Numbered from the stretch's first letter, positions 20,064-32,790 are shown. The stretch: 50,943 bases of DNA from Nemertoderma westbladi (GCA_032718475.1 JAUCBJ010004597.1:1-50943); one strand, 5' to 3'. A program made the numbers and translations. Notes: generated by a model from the sequence alone, not told the origin.

Positions 20064-21142
20064 TCATGGACTCCCATAGAGGAGTACTGGAACTACTGCT
20101 GCTCTAAATAATCGGACCTTAAGTTCCCGATTAATTCTCGGTGACTTCCAAATCCTGGAAAGCCTATTCAAGGCTGCCCATACCTTTCCCTTACGTATTC
20201 GAAGGTCCTCACCTGACTTCCGGATCCATGATCCCAGGTAATAGAAGTCGTCCACATGCTCAAGCACACCATCCTTTGATCTTATGCTCATTCAATCAGA
20301 GACTTGCTGAGGACTTTCAAAGTTAACTGTCAAAATTTTGGTCTTTCTGGAGTTAATAAAAAGACCAACACTAGAAGCAGCATGCAGCTGAGGAGGCGTT
20401 GGGCTCCCCCTAGTGATTCTGAGAGTACTCCTAAGTCATCAGCAAAGTCTAGATCAGTTAGGTACTTGGCAGGATTTCCTCGACTTCTGGAGCCAGTAGG
20501 TGGAGTTATCATCACCCCATCATCATTATGATGATCTAAGGACATGCGTAGAACATAGTCAACCACAATTATGAACAAGAATGGTGCAAGTGTGTCTCCC
20601 TGGAAGACGCACCATAGCACTTCAAATGGTTCTGTGTCACCATCAACAGTAGACACAAATGTTGTCAAACCATCGTATACTGATCTGATTGCTGCAATAA
20701 TTTCATCAGGAATCCCATATAATGAAAGTATGCTGAACATACGTGAGCGAGAGACTGAATCATAGGCCTTGAAGAAGTCAACAAAGATAACAGCCAGATG
20801 CCTGTCTTTCTTTTTTGATAACTCTTCAATTATCCTTCTAAGTGCCAAAATGGGCTCCATGGTCCCACGACCTTTACGGAACCCATTCTGATTTCCACGG
20901 AGCAGTCTCTCAATGGGATCCCTGATGCGATTTAATAGAATTGTATTGCATAGCTTTGCAGCAATCGAGATCAATGAGATTCCCCGAAAAGAACCATAGA
21001 GTGTTAGGTTGCCGTTCTTGGGAACTGGTACCCTGTCATTATTGAGGAGCTTTTCAAAGTGGGCCTTCCAACCATTGAGGCGATCGGCTGGTGATTCAGC
21101 TTTAACCTTGGTGGTTGGTTGGCTTTTCCGACCAGTAAGCAA
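20064..21142 (-). pseudogene. LINE-A reverse transcriptase with internal deletion
   Basis: The frame reads through LTGRKSQPTTK, LNGWKAHFEKLLNND and then directly VPVPKNGNL. Around 80-90 residues normally lie between those points in this family (LINE-B keeps part of them at 44.1-44.3 kb), so an internal deletion that keeps the frame open is likely. The core motifs are VIFVDFFKAYDSV, CVFQGDTLAP and LDFADDLGVL, the last with both catalytic Asp residues. A frameshift near 20400 follows, and the thumb region (LGSWIRKSGEDLRIRKG, VPVLLYGS) continues to 20064. Confidence 0.8.
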
Positions 21143-21559
21143 GTTGATCGATTTCCATGCCTGGGATGATTGCCTGCTGTCGTCAGCATCATTGATGGCA
21201 TCAACCTGTTGGTTTATTAGCTCCTGTAGATTAACAGAGTACTGCCTGTTCAGGGACCTAGATGCAGCCTTAACTGCATTCTTGGCTGCTGTAGTCTGTT
21301 TGAGTCGGGACTCTTTCTGCGCCTTATATAGCGGTCATTTCGGCACTTCTGATTTTGTTGTCAGTCCAGGGGGCCCTTTTCCTGTTTCGAGGGTATACAG
21401 GAACTGTTTCTGTAGCTGCTAACTTAACTGCTTCTGTGAAGGCAGTATAGCCCTCACAGTGATCTGCCGCCTCAGAGGCAAGAACCTCATACCTGTTGCT
21501 CAGCTGTAGTGTGAAGCTGATCTCACACTTGACTGTTGCAACAGAGAGGACCAGTCATG

Positions 21560-22380
21560 CCGCGGCAAGGAAGATGCAGTCTGATTGGCCACAATAAGGC
21601 GGTGATCACTGGATAAGGGTTGAAGTGTAAATGCATTACGCTCTTGTATAGAGCTCCTGTATTTCCTATAAAACAGAATATGGTCTATCTGGGACTTGTG
21701 ACCACTGGGTCCACTATGAGTCCATAGCTTTCCAGTTCGCTTCTGGACTGGGTTCCAGCCGAAAACAATCCATTTCCAGAGATAAAATCCTGAAGATGGA
21801 CGGAATTTCGGTTAACACTATTGCTATAGACCCAGGGCGATGTTAAGAATGCATGCTGATCCACTCCATCAGTAGCTGCTTGTAGATTGTGGTAGAAATT
21901 TTCCACCTCCTCTACAGGGGCAACACTAGTTGGAGAGTAGCGCACAATTAGAACCACCTTAGGAAATTTCTTAGCCAGTCTTCCAGAACATGAGAAGTGG
22001 CAATGGATGATGCGGTTAGAGATTTGGTCTAATTTGTCCAATGCTGCATGTGCAGTTGGATTCATCAATAGACCAATACCACCATTGCCACTATCATCTG
22101 CTGACGCGAGGGCGAGTCGCCAACCGCCCCCCATGTCTTTAATCAGAACCTCATCAGTCTGTCCAGTCTGCATTCGGTGCTCTTGAACACCTACTGCGCT
22201 AAGAGAAAGCTTATCTGCCAAGGCAGTCTGCTCACCTTGTCGCATTGGGGACCCGAGTGTTACGGTGTTTACTGAGGCTAGTCTAGTGACTTGCCTCAGA
22301 TTCACCAATGGCTTTGTTGGTCGGGGTGGAACATGATACCACACCCTGGTTTGCCATTCCACAGGGTGGGTGTCGCAGTG
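21560..22380 (-). pseudogene. LINE-A endonuclease domain
   Basis: The frame runs DTHPVEWQTRVWYH, then LASVNTVTLGSP at the start of the APE fold, and DKLSLSAVGVQEHRM with the catalytic Glu of the QEHR motif. Further on are GNGGIGLLMNP and VVLIVRYSPTS. A frame change near 21690 is followed by RQIDHILFY and SSDHRLI, the conserved final Asp-His of this nuclease family. The intact enzyme would nick genomic DNA to prime reverse transcription. The frame begins after a stop just upstream of 22380. Confidence 0.8.
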
Positions 22381-22790
22381 GGGTCAGATATGAGGCCCAT
22401 CCCCCATATCTACTCTGGCGCACATGACCCACCATTGGCAGTGCAGCTCATCTGCTGGGTCATGCCCTGTACCCCTGCTGCCAGGTGCAGGTCGCAGTGA
22501 AGTGCACTCAGGGTGGACATGAGAACACTCTACTCCTGACCAGCCATTGGTAGATCACCATCCGTCTGGCCAGGCCATATACCCCTGCAGCCAAGTATAT
22601 GGGTCCTTAATCCAGGACCAAGGGCGTCCTTCCTTATCCCAGAACGAACGGGGTCCTAGTTACAGGACCAGATTTGCCCTAGTAAGAGGGTCTATGCAGC
22701 TACAGGTGGCACCTCCTTACGCTGCATGGAGGTGGCAAGTTTTCTTGATCAATGACCTAGAATACCTGACCTGACCTTGTTTAAAATTAC

Positions 22791-25500
22791 AGTTTGAAAT
22801 GAAAACTCAGTTAACCCAGAGAATCTGTATCAGGTTACTGCACTAGGGTGTTCAAAACGTTTTATAGGTGAATGAAATTTAGCGGCTAAGATTACACTCT
22901 GTCAGACACCCTTCAAAACATAGGCAAACATTAATCCTACTATGAGTTTGTAATTTGCACTGAATCGAACGAAATAGAATATCTAATAGCTTAATGAAAA
23001 TTTTAAATGATACTCAGATTTTGTATCTGAATAATCGAATTTGTAACTGGACAGTCTGATCTGCTCATAAAATTTGTTACATTAGTGCTATGATTTGTTA
23101 CCGGTTATTTGGATTTGGATACTGGGCAGGGGCTATGTAACAGGGTGCTCAGATTTATAAACATTTGTAACAAATCATAACCAGGGTCATCAAGTTACGA
23201 CAGGGTGCTCAAATTTGTAACCAAACCTACTGATTTATAACGAGCAACACAGATTTGTAACCAGGTTCTCAATTTTGTAACTGGGAATGCCAATTCGTAA
23301 CCGGGCACTCGATCGAGTTATTAAGGTTAAAATATTGGAGCACCAGACCAACAGAACGACAGGTGTATTAATTAATTAATGCTAAGGCTCATGATACTTC
23401 GTGGCTCGCCCCACAATTCTAGTCTTTGTCAAATGTTAGATTGCTGATGACACATTATGGGGGTGCGTGGGGTGGGGGTTACATCTAATATATTTTATGG
23501 AAGGTGTTTGTTTAACGTTGATAGTATTTTACGTGGTTTTTTGTGTATTTTTTCATAAGAAAGAAATGCTTGAAGAAAGAAAATGTCCCCTTAAAATATA
23601 ATATTTGTGAAAGTACAGGTAGCAATTAATAACTTTTAGACACTCTATTTTTTATAAGAATGGCTTCGCTTTTGTAATAAAGACACTCCATCAGAACGCT
23701 AAATTCTTTCACTTACAAAAGTACAGAATGTTGTGTTGATAGTTATTACATAAAAAGTAAATGATGATGTGCCTGTAATAACAGAACTGTACAGGTAGTA
23801 CTTAACTCCTGTTGCTGAACAAATCGGTGTGGCGCTTGTTAGTAACGCTTATCCACTAACCTAGTTTTGGTACTGCAGGTGAAAGTCACTCCCGCCTGCA
23901 GTGGCCATCGTACAGGTGGTATGTATGTATGTGTTCACTGATTCACAGGTGATGTTGGGTTGTAGGGGTAGAGCACCTGATAAAATGTAAAATATGAAAA
24001 ATAATTACTGTAATTGCTTATAGCATAATCGGTTACTACTCGTTATACTTTATACATTTTTTAAAGTTTTACAATTCGAGAGGTAAAAGTTGGAAGTACC
24101 AGAGCTTGCTTCAAGCTTTTAGATCCCGAATTGTAAATCTATTAAACCCTTGTAAAGCCGGCGGAGGGGGTCTACATGAACCCACTTTTTGGTTTTCGGT
24201 TTTTTGTTATATGTGAAGGGATCCTGGTTGGCTAATGGAATCCCGACCGGATTGACTGATGTCTTAGTTCCTACGCGTCGCCGCTTTAACTGTTGTTGGA
24301 AAATACTGATGGCCGAAGGCCGGGTAAATAAAGAGTTTGTTGTTGATTGTCGTTGTTAATATATCAGAATTTACCGTTAGTATGATTACAGCACAAATCA
24401 GTATAATGTTATAGACAACAGACGGTGGAATCTATGCGACATCCTACATAAATGATAGTCAACTAAGCCAATAGGCAGCACGTGATACCAGCATATATGG
24501 ATATCAGCATATATATACTCAACACGTATGGCTGCCCAACGAATCGATACACATGATCTGGTAATTGCCATCTGTGGCCCTCCCATTGGTCGGCTTATCC
24601 TATCCTCACAATTCCTATGCACCTTTGGCTCTTGTTAGCCCCTATCCCCTGAGGTGTGTTTTTAAACCACCTCATGGATAACATTGTTACAAATGACATT
24701 ATCTGGTATGCATTATTGGTTGCATATCTCAACTGATTGATAAATCGGCTCACCCCCCATTTATTGGTTGGTAGTGTGCTACGGAATGGATCGGCTTGCA
24801 CTCCCCCCATGCTATCTTCTCAGTAAGATGATAGCATCAATGATAAGTGCTCTCCATTCAGGGGAATCCAATCTAGCATTGGATGTGGGGTTGAAATATA
24901 TTTTCACTGAGACCAGTCTCCCAATTTGTTCCCACTGGGTCTGGTCTCACTACCCTACCTTGTCACACCTGCGAGCTAAGTTGTTCCAGGGTATGTGGCG
25001 TCTCTATTTTAGATGATTGCACCTCCACACTCAATTTTAAATTGGGTACCGTTGGATCCGATCTGCCGATCCCCCAATTTCATCACTTCTCACTCACCTC
25101 ATTAGTCCCATAGGACTCATCTTCATCCTGGCTAGCTCCCCACACTTTCCTGGATGTTGCACCCTTCATCATTCAACCTCCCAAACGCACACAAACATTA
25201 CACGTTTCTAATCAACTTAATGCACTTTACTCCAGTCGGATCCCCACAATCCCATTTGTGAGGCCTCACTTGAGAAATGGTATCCATCCTATGTCTCATC
25301 CTCCTGTTTCAGTCAATGAGTCCCCCGTCCCAGTAGATAGTTGAGAAAGGTTACACTTGACTACATAATACATACTTGGTGATTATATTATCTAGATCTA
25401 AGCGTTAAAGGCAGGAGTGTTCTTGAAACATTAGTTTGTAGTCGATGATGCCTTCCAGGCATATTGATGTTATCCCGTCAGTTTAGAGCTTTCTTCCCAT
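22791..25500. other. Long stretch without a credible gene
   Basis: AT-rich to about 24400, then of mixed composition. It holds a degenerate short-unit repeat (23010-23310), a GGCCGAAGGCCGGGTAAATA motif near 24307 resembling an element tail, and inverted segments around GGTCTGGTCTC/GAGACCAG near 24905-24950. The 24.4-25.5 kb part follows ZnK-2 on the minus strand and may be its untranslated region. No protease or RT motif was found. Confidence 0.5.
23010..23310. repeat. Degenerate short tandem repeat (TGCTCAGATTTGTAACCAG-like)
   Basis: Variants of a unit of about 25-35 bp containing ATTTGTAAC and GGGTGCTC recur roughly nine times with irregular spacing. Confidence 0.7.
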
Positions 25501-26954
25501 TCAGTTCGGAAACCATCGCAGATCTTTACCTCTGTCATCATCCTGCCTCGGGTGTTTCCTATTGTGCCACTGGTTCTTCATTGCGGTTGTACGTGCTGCA
25601 TGACCCTGCTGATCCCTGTGGTTGGTTCTTTGGGCGGGGCCATTATCGTCTCTCAAATATCGTTTTGCTGGTGATCCCATCAGGTGCCCTTCTTGTCCAC
25701 CCCTTGTGGCATCCCACATGATGATCCTCATCTCGCGGGAATGTGTTCTTTAAAGAATCCCCTAAACTCTGCTTTCCTTTCCACCAACCACCTACCCAGG
25801 TATCATTGGGTGTTGGTAGCCCCTCCAAGCGATGCTGCTGTAAACCCCTTTCTGGTAAGTAAAGGGTATCTTCCTGTGAATCAGCTCGTGATGGGTTTCC
25901 TTGTTGAAATTGAAGAAGTCCCACCGGAATTCTTGGGCCTTTTTCCTTTGTTTCGTCATCAACCCCACATCCGCCCAATGTTCGAACACCTGAAATTTCT
26001 CCCCATTTCCCATTCCGTTGCAGTGGCGCTCGAAATGGCCATGGAACTTCCACTTATCACATCTGTAGTGTAGTTCCGGAGATGCACCCATGGTATGCCT
26101 GAAGTCGCGACAATACTTATGGCTCACTCCTTTATTGTATCGATATGGACAGTTCTTTCTTTGGTGGATTAATCACCCACAGTAGTCGCAGCCATCTATT
26201 ATGGCTTGCCTCCCGAACTCGTCCTTCTCACTATGCGTCCGTTTGGGTTTGTGGAGTCATTGATATATAAACATTTCAATGTTCGCATTGCGACCCATAT
26301 CTATCTCTGTTTCCTCCCTCAGCACCACTCAGCGCCGAATACTACTTGCAGTGCCATTCCAGGTTGTTCCCCTAGTCTGATCGCCACTGCCGTGAAGTCG
26401 GTTACTGGTTCTCCATGTTCCCGAGCTCTTTTACCTGGGACATCCCATAAACCTCTCGCCCCGCTGGCTGTCACCACTCTTCCATCTACCCAGTCCGTAT
26501 CTGCCGGCCCAATCTGTTCTATCAGCGACATTTCCCCGATCTCATCCTGTTCCATCCTTTCCAATGGGCATGGTTCCAGGCCTGGAATTATTTCCGATCC
26601 TGATATCTTTCTCTGGACCAGTTCTTGTATGAGAACTCCCCACGTCCGCTCTCGACCTCTTCCTTGCATAGTTGCTCTCGGACCCCGCAGGTATTGGCAT
26701 CATCTGCAATCAAGACATTGATTGAATTGGTGATCCCTTAGGATATCTCGGCATCCTTCCCTCTTCCTCCTCAAACCAAAACCCGCTAGAACTAGAGCCC
26801 TCCGAGGGCCATCTCAACTTATCCAGGTCGTGCACCCGAATTCATACTCGTCCTCCCATCCTTTCTCTATCTCATACTCTCATCCTCTCTCATTCTCTCC
26901 CTGCCGCATCCTTTCTTTCTCTCCTAGCGGCCTCTTCCTCCCTGTATTCCTCTT

Positions 26955-27026
26955 CTCGATCTGCCTCCTTCTTCTCCCATCATTGGAATGCTCGATCTGC
27001 CTCCTTCTTCTCCCATCATTGGAATG
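26955..27026. repeat. Exact 36-bp tandem duplication inside ZnK-2
   Basis: The unit beginning CTCGATCTGCCTCC and ending CATTGGAATG occurs twice head to tail without difference. As 36 is divisible by three it adds 12 codons without shifting the frame. Confidence 0.95.
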
Positions 27027-27126
27027 GTGTATCTATGCCTCTAACCACTAGATGCCTTTTATTATAGTATAACCGACTCACCTTTCCATCCCGGGTGGTC
27101 TGCAAGATCTTCCAGAGGTACCTTAA

Positions 27127-28681
27127 CCCTATTAAACCCGGGGGGGGGGGGGGGGGGTCAATATGACCACCCCCCGTGGTTTTTTTATTATAATTCTGAA
27201 ACATACGCAGTTGGGAATCTGAAATTTTATGACTTTTTCTAAAAATCTATTGTCTTCCTAGTAGTGAAAACCGTTTTCAAAAATATTGGGTACTTTTCGA
27301 GTTATAGCACCATTTTTTAACCCTACTTTTGGCACTTTTTTTGAGACGTTTTTTGAAAATTACATTTCATTAAATATGAATTGTAACATCTCTATTTTAG
27401 ATTTACAACGGTTTTTTGGTGTTAGAAATTGGATGGAATTCATATAAATTGATTTAGAAATTTCAAACTTGTTTTTTTCGGTGGGTGCCAAATTTTGGTG
27501 CCAGTACCAAATTTTAAAATAAGTCAATTTTGTAAATTGATTGTTTGAAACTTGTTTTTTACGCAATTGGGGTTTTTTGGGGTTCTGGATTCGATGAAAT
27601 ATATACGAGTTGCACCAAGCGTATCGAACTTGTATTTTTCGGTGCTGTGTGCAAATTTTGGTGCAAGCACGAAATTTTGAAAATCCATTCAATAGATAAA
27701 ATTGCTTGTGACAATTTATTTCTTGCGTTTTAGAGGTTTATGGCTGTTCTGAATTCAATGGAAAATATAATTATCGAACTAGACATCTCAAACTTGTATT
27801 TTTCGGATGTGGGTGCAAAATGTGGTGCTAGCCCCAAATTTTGAAAACCATCAAATATATCAATTGATTGTGTCACCTTGTTTCTTGCGTTATACGGGTT
27901 TGTGATGGTTCTGAATTCAATGGAATCAGTAAAAATTCCATAAGAGTTCTCAAACTTGTATTTTTCGCCGGTGGGTGAAAATTGTTGTGCCAGCACCAAA
28001 TTTTGGAAAATATTCAAATTGATAAGTAGATAGTATCACCTTGTTTCTTGCGTTATACGGGTTTATGAGGGTCCTGAATCCGATGGAATCAATAAAAACA
28101 GCACTGGACATCGCAAACTTGTAGTTTTTGGTGATGGGTACGAAACTTGGTGCTAGCACCAAAATTTGCCAAATTACGCCGAAAAATACAAGTAGCAATG
28201 ATCTGGCATATTAGAAATGTATTCCATTAGAATCAGCGCCCTCGAAAACATGAAAATGTGAATTTATAGCATAGTATAAGTGAATTAAAAATTTTGTGTT
28301 CTAACTGAAAAGTGCTGGTTACTTGTTTTTTTCATTTATTTCCTACGCAGAGAGGACTAAACAGCCATTTATAGTAATCATATCATTTTTAAATATTTTC
28401 CAATGTATTTTGCACCCCAGAAAACCTGTATTGAAAAATAATTAGCCGAAAATGTAACTTTCAAATTTTGTGAAAATTGTGCACTACTTGTAATTTTAGT
28501 GCTGCAATATAACCACCCCAGTACATTTTTTCGAAATTTTTTTTTTCTATATATATACCTACGTACAAACAAAAAATCAGACGTTTTCGTAATTATTTGT
28601 GGATTTTAGAGAGGAGGGTCAATATGACCCCCCCCCCCCCCCGGTATTTGTACAACATTTTATAGCCCGGTACTAATAGGG
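27127..28681. mobile_element. piggyBac-like TTAA element, copy B (1.56 kb)
   Basis: TTAA lies at 27123-27126, with CTAA (one mutation) at 28682-28685. The ends CCCTATTAAACCCGG and CCCGGTACTAATAGGG are as in copy A, with poly-G/poly-C hairpins just inside each end. The internal 163-bp-type units are the same as in copy A. It has landed in ZnK-2 on the minus strand. There is no transposase. Confidence 0.85.
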
Positions 28682-29639
28682 CTAAAGGCTCTCCTATGGC
28701 TCAGTGTTGATCCTAAAAGTAGAAATGCTGTCGGCTCCTTGCCAATGACCACCATTACGAACAGGTTCACCAACCTGATCATTATCCAATCCTCCTGCAA
28801 GATGTATTCTGGTCCAACTTGATTACCCCCTTTCGGAATTGATATATCTCTTCCCTCCTCGGCCTGAGTGAGTTTTGAGTGAGACCATCAGTTCCACTCC
28901 ATTTTCTCCTCGGAACTTCTTCCACTCCATTGGTTTATGAGACACGAGTCCCATCAGTTGTCCCATGGCTACGGCAACATATTGTCCCATATTCTCCACC
29001 AATCCCAGCCCGTCTGGTTTCGTCATAGCCATGTAGATTACCTGCATGTCCAGAAGGCTCGGGGTGTTTGGTCCAATGATCCGTTCCGCGTCGTCACGGA
29101 TTGCCGATCTGATCTTGACCATCAACTTGGTCCTAACTAACTACTGGACGGCTTCCAGCAGGTTTAGTTTAGGCCCGTCCTTCTTTCTATAGGTCCCCAA
29201 GTCGAACAGAAAAATATCTCCCTTCAGCACTGCCATATGCAGCAATATGGTTCTACCCGACCCCATTGACTCCCTCCTTGTCTCCTCATGATCCTCTACG
29301 GTCCCTCATCGTCCAAGACTATGCAGCATTCCCTCTCTATTGACTCCATAAACTTCTTCCATTCCTTCCTCGGTAAATTTCTCTTATGAGTCAGGATCCC
29401 AAAGGAGGCTTCTTTCTCTTTCACGACATAGTGGAAATGCTCGTTGATCGCAGTGTCTAACAATGGCGTCCCGTAGATCCCCACGTGCAGGCTCCGATAG
29501 TGATCCTGCAGTCCGTGTGCTTTCTGGCTCTTATGGAGTCGCTGGTAGTACTTCCTTGACTTATTCTCCGGCTCCCTCCTGGTGAAATCGACTAACAAGT
29601 CCTTCTCGCTCTTTTCCAACATTCTCTTCTAGAGTCATT

Positions 29640-30591
29640 TCTCCGCCATCCCTATCTTTCTCTCACCAAACTGATGGTGGCGCCTTGGAAAGGCTCAGTA
29701 GGGCAAGAGACAACTAATTTTATTCCAATCAGTATTATCAGAGATGGCCTACACTCCTTTTCGCCTTATTCTACAATTATTTTCAAGTGTCAATTTTCCC
29801 TACATTCGCAATTTTGTCCATCTAGAATTTTATTTTTCTAGCTCCTACGTTTTCTTCATTTTGGTGTAATTATTTATTTCTACATTTTCGTTACTCATTA
29901 AGTAACGCTACATCAATTCCATCAATTACTTTGTAAGTAATTCTTCACTACTTATTGTTTAGCTTACAGAAAAGACTAGCTACAATTACTTCTATTGTTA
30001 TACTACCTTTCCACCAGACAGCTTCCTGGGTCAGTAGCAATACTGTAAGTCTGCACCCTATGTTAAGCGTTATAGTAGTCTAGCTTATGCAGCCTACACC
30101 AGCTAGCCTATCACGCCTATATATCCATTAAACCCCTCACGTGGCGCCCTCAGTGCCCACAATAGTACCTATTATCTACTAGTATTGCTCCCATTGACCC
30201 AGCATCCCATAGTACACTCTATCTATGGTGGTATGTTAGTACCCTTCTAATCCTAAGTATGGTCCCATTGACCCGGCATTCCATAGTACACTCTATCTAT
30301 GGGGTAGTACTTATGTACTCATCTAATCCTAAACATGGTATTTATGTACCCTTCTATTCTTAGTTTTCCCATAGTACACTCTATCTATGGGTAGTACGTA
30401 TGTACTCTTCTGGCTTATGTAATTATGTACATTAGTACAGGTGTACTCATCAGACGTACCTTGTATGTACATTAGTATGTATGTACTCATCTAAACCTAG
30501 TTATATTTTTATTTATTTATTTTAATTCATTTTTGTGGGTAGGGGGTATCGCCCTCATTCCCACCCCCCTCAGTGTAATTTATTGGACGAT
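29640..30591. other. Non-coding spacer between ZnK-2 and the BEL-2 pol end; possible LTR
   Basis: No coding signal. It includes the GTAC-rich repeat cluster at 30150-30500. By position it corresponds to the 12.1-13.3 kb spacer between BEL-1 and ZnK-1. Confidence 0.5.
30150..30500. repeat. Repeats with CCATAGTACACTCTATCTATGG hairpins and GTAC motifs
   Basis: The CCATAG...CTATGG inverted pair, separated by TACACTCTAT-type spacers, occurs at about 30209, 30280 and 30366. Variants of TATGTAC(C/T)CATCTAA lie between and after. The unit length is about 70-85 bp. Confidence 0.85.
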
Positions 30592-30893
30592 TCAACTAAT
30601 GTAGGGTGATTCTTCCAGCAGGCAACACTTTCCTACTGCCCTATTGTAAGTTTTCCTGTCTTTCGCTCCAATCTTCACGCCAATCCTGAATTTCCTGACT
30701 TTCCTGACTCTCCTGATCCTGATCTGACATTCCCATCTACTCCGGGATAGCACTCGATGACTCTGGCGAGTCTCCACTGATTGTTGATGACCGTGACATC
30801 CATCACTATTATTAAGTCGCCTTTCTTCAGCTCTCGTTTATTATTCTTCCAATTACTCCTCTTATGCAACGTCGGTAGTGATTTGGTTATAAT
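30592..30893 (-). pseudogene. BEL-2: C-terminal end of a BEL/Pao pol
   Basis: The minus strand reads SLPTLHKRSNW, then ELKKGDLIIVMD and WRLARVIECYPGVDGNVR. After a frameshift it ends TYNRAVGKCCLLEE. This is the DUF5641-like domain at the end of BEL pols; BEL-1 has the equivalent VGDMVLVKDD and CPIQRLCLLE. The rest of this pol is absent: at about 30894 the sequence switches to BEL-3 on the opposite strand. ZnK-2 follows downstream on the same strand after about 970 bp. Confidence 0.8.
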
Positions 30894-30894
30894 T

Positions 30895-32613
30895 TGAATA
30901 CCATGAGGAACTCATTAAATGCATGGAAAGGATAGGTATAAACATAAATCCTGTTGAGCAGGAAGAATACATAAAGACGGAATATCAACAAATGAGACAA
31001 GTTATAATTAATGCTAAAGCATATAATAAGAGTACATGCATGGCCATTGAACAGAGAGAAAGAAATAATACTATAAAGAGTTTCCAATTGAATTTCAGAA
31101 TTTCAGCAGAAGGTCCCAGTGGAAAAATTGAGATTCACATGAAAAGCCTTCAAGATGATGTTTCAGAATCACATATTGAATAGAACCACCAAGAATTGTA
31201 CATTGAGCTGGAAAGTGTAAAAGGTTTATATACAAAATTCACCACACTCATTAATGAATGCGAAGATGAAGAAATTGTGCTAAGGAATATTATGCATGAG
31301 ATTGGGAGGGCAAGTAATCAAACTATAGAATATCTAGATAAGCAATCCGGAAATACCAATTTAACACAACACGATTTACACCAGATTTGTCTATGACAAG
31401 AGATAAAGTTTACCATGGCAGAGTAAAACTCGAAGCAGTTCCCATTCCAACATTTCTGGAGGTTACACCAATTGGCCAACATTTATAAGCACTTGGAAAA
31501 GGATTGTAGAAAAACATTATTCTCCCGAATTTTGGAGTACAATGCTGAAGGAGAAATTAAAGGGAGAAGCTTCAAAGTTAGTGTCCGCATGTGATGATGA
31601 TTATGAAGAAATGATAAGGCGCCTTTCAAGGAAATGTGGTGATAGGAAGAAGGTCAGTTAATCAATATTGGCTGAAATTAAAAACATTAGACCATTAGAG
31701 AATGAAAATCATGCGGATTTATAAATTTTATTAATTGTATTGAAAAGGCTGACATGAAATTAAAGCAACTGGATATGATCAGGAAATGAGCACATCGGGC
31801 TCTATGGCTGAAATTTAAAAACTATTACCTGATGATGTCCGAAATGAGTGGGTAAGGTATATTACTGATAAGGATGATGAGGTAAGAGCTAATCCTTATC
31901 CATTAATGATTCCTTTCTTATTAAGAGAAAAAGAATGTGTAGAAAAAATTTATTTAATGCATCTAGATCGAATGTTAAAAAACAAATAAATAATGTATCG
32001 AGTCACTTTCAAGAGGTAGAGAAAGTTCAACATGATGAAGAGCCAAGTCCTATACCAAATTTCCAAAATCCAACCATAATTTGTTTCAAATGTAATTACG
32101 GTGGCTATATTTCTCGCCAATGTCCTATGAATAAAAAATATTTCACCTGTTGTGCTTGCAATAGCAATGAACATTTGAATAACAACACCTGTGAAAAATT
32201 TTTATCGCTTACACCTAAAGAAAGAAAGGAATTACTTAAAAGACAAAGTAGTTGTTATAGATGTTTTGGAAGACATTTTATCGCCGCTTGTAAAGGGTTT
32301 AGTAGTTGTAAAAGATGTGGTAATTCGGGGCATCATACAGTGCTTTGCTTTCATAAGGAAGATATCACTGGAAGAGTATCTTCTGGTTTGGTAGAAAATT
32401 CATGGCCAAATCTAGAGCAAGATAATAAGGATATTGGATCTGATGCAAATACTATGTTAAACATTATGTCTGTTACAGGACCTCACTTAAAGAGTAAAGT
32501 AAACATACTCTGGGATCCAGGAAGTACTGGATTGTTTATTACCAATAAGTGTGCGGAACGATTCAAATTCCCAAGTAAAGATTGTAAGGAAGAGTAAAGA
32601 TCATCTCCAACCA
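30895..32613 (+). pseudogene. BEL-3 gag with zinc knuckles and start of protease
   Basis: The plus-strand coding segments are 30923-31183, 31196-31396, a frame-shifted stretch at 31400-31930 and 31935-32597. The middle stretch has the BEL gag (DUF1759-like) pattern of PIP.F, a TWK segment and EKLKGEASKLVSACDDDYEE. The last segment has four knuckles: CFKCNYGGYISRQC (His replaced by Tyr), CACNSNEHLNNNTC, CYRCFGRHFIAAC and CKRCGNSGHHTVLC. The protease active-site region follows as LWDPGSTGLFI, with Pro in place of Ser/Thr after the Asp. LTR and leader are missing on the left. A LINE fragment interrupts the frame at 32614. Confidence 0.8.
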
Positions 32614-32790
32614 GACAGCCCATGACTTTCTTGAGACGCATCTTAAAGGACACTGGCCTTGAAGATGCGGATGATCTAGCAATTGTCATGGGTGATAGGG
32701 AGTTGTGGCGGTGCAATTTTGTTGACAAGCCGGCACAGCATTCTTAAAAATGCAGCTGCAATGCAGCATGCCGATCCTAGTAGTAGTAGT
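32614..32790 (+). mobile_element. 5'-truncated LINE-A-family 3' end with TAG tail
   Basis: It matches the minus strand of 19660-19830 closely, including the coding tail PMTFLRRILKDTG and MGDREL. It ends GCCGATCC followed by TAG repeats (32778-32790). It sits inside the BEL-3 protease, whose sequence resumes directly after. Short 3'-only copies are the usual product of incomplete target-primed reverse transcription. Confidence 0.9.

Larger units (their letters stand above)
19660..22790 (-). mobile_element. LINE-A: RTE-like non-LTR retrotransposon, decayed
   Basis: On the minus strand an APE-type endonuclease, a reverse transcriptase and a C-terminal segment follow one another from about 22380 down to 19730, with a repetitive 5' region upstream (to about 22790). 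The 3' region ends GCATGCCGATCCT at about 19660. The same 3' end, 97 per cent or so alike by eye, is present at 32614-32790, where it is followed by TAG repeats. The RT style (GFRKGRGTMEPILALRR, VFQGDTLAPFLFIIV) resembles the RTE-like proteins often labelled craniofacial development protein 2-like; clade assignment is tentative. Confidence 0.8.
25501..29622 (-). pseudogene. ZnK-2: second zinc-knuckle (gag-like) gene, interrupted by piggyBac-like copy B
   Basis: On the minus strand the N-terminal block starts at about 29622 (MLEKSEKDLLVDF) and contains GIYGTPLLDTAINE and CCIVLDDEGP. These align with FSGREVLDTHNL and CLIYDNEG in ZnK-1. The next block (29125-28823) has LLDMQVIYMAMTKPDG, aligning with LDRQNYIYVTMESY. 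Copy B (27127-28681) interrupts it. Beyond are a block at 26669-26319 and the knuckle region near 26127-26020: CDYCG, HKYCRDFRH and CDKWKFHGHFERHC, with several zinc ligands lost (Cys to Ser, Cys to Trp) and a stop after CDYCG. A matching FxVFExWADV follows. It is diverged and dead. The gene family is unrecognised; a gag-like role is inferred. Confidence 0.65.

Noticed and set aside
24595-25016. Opposing short frames of 71-82 residues downstream of ZnK-2
   Set aside because: No protease, RT or other retroelement motif is visible and neither strand shows a conserved pattern.
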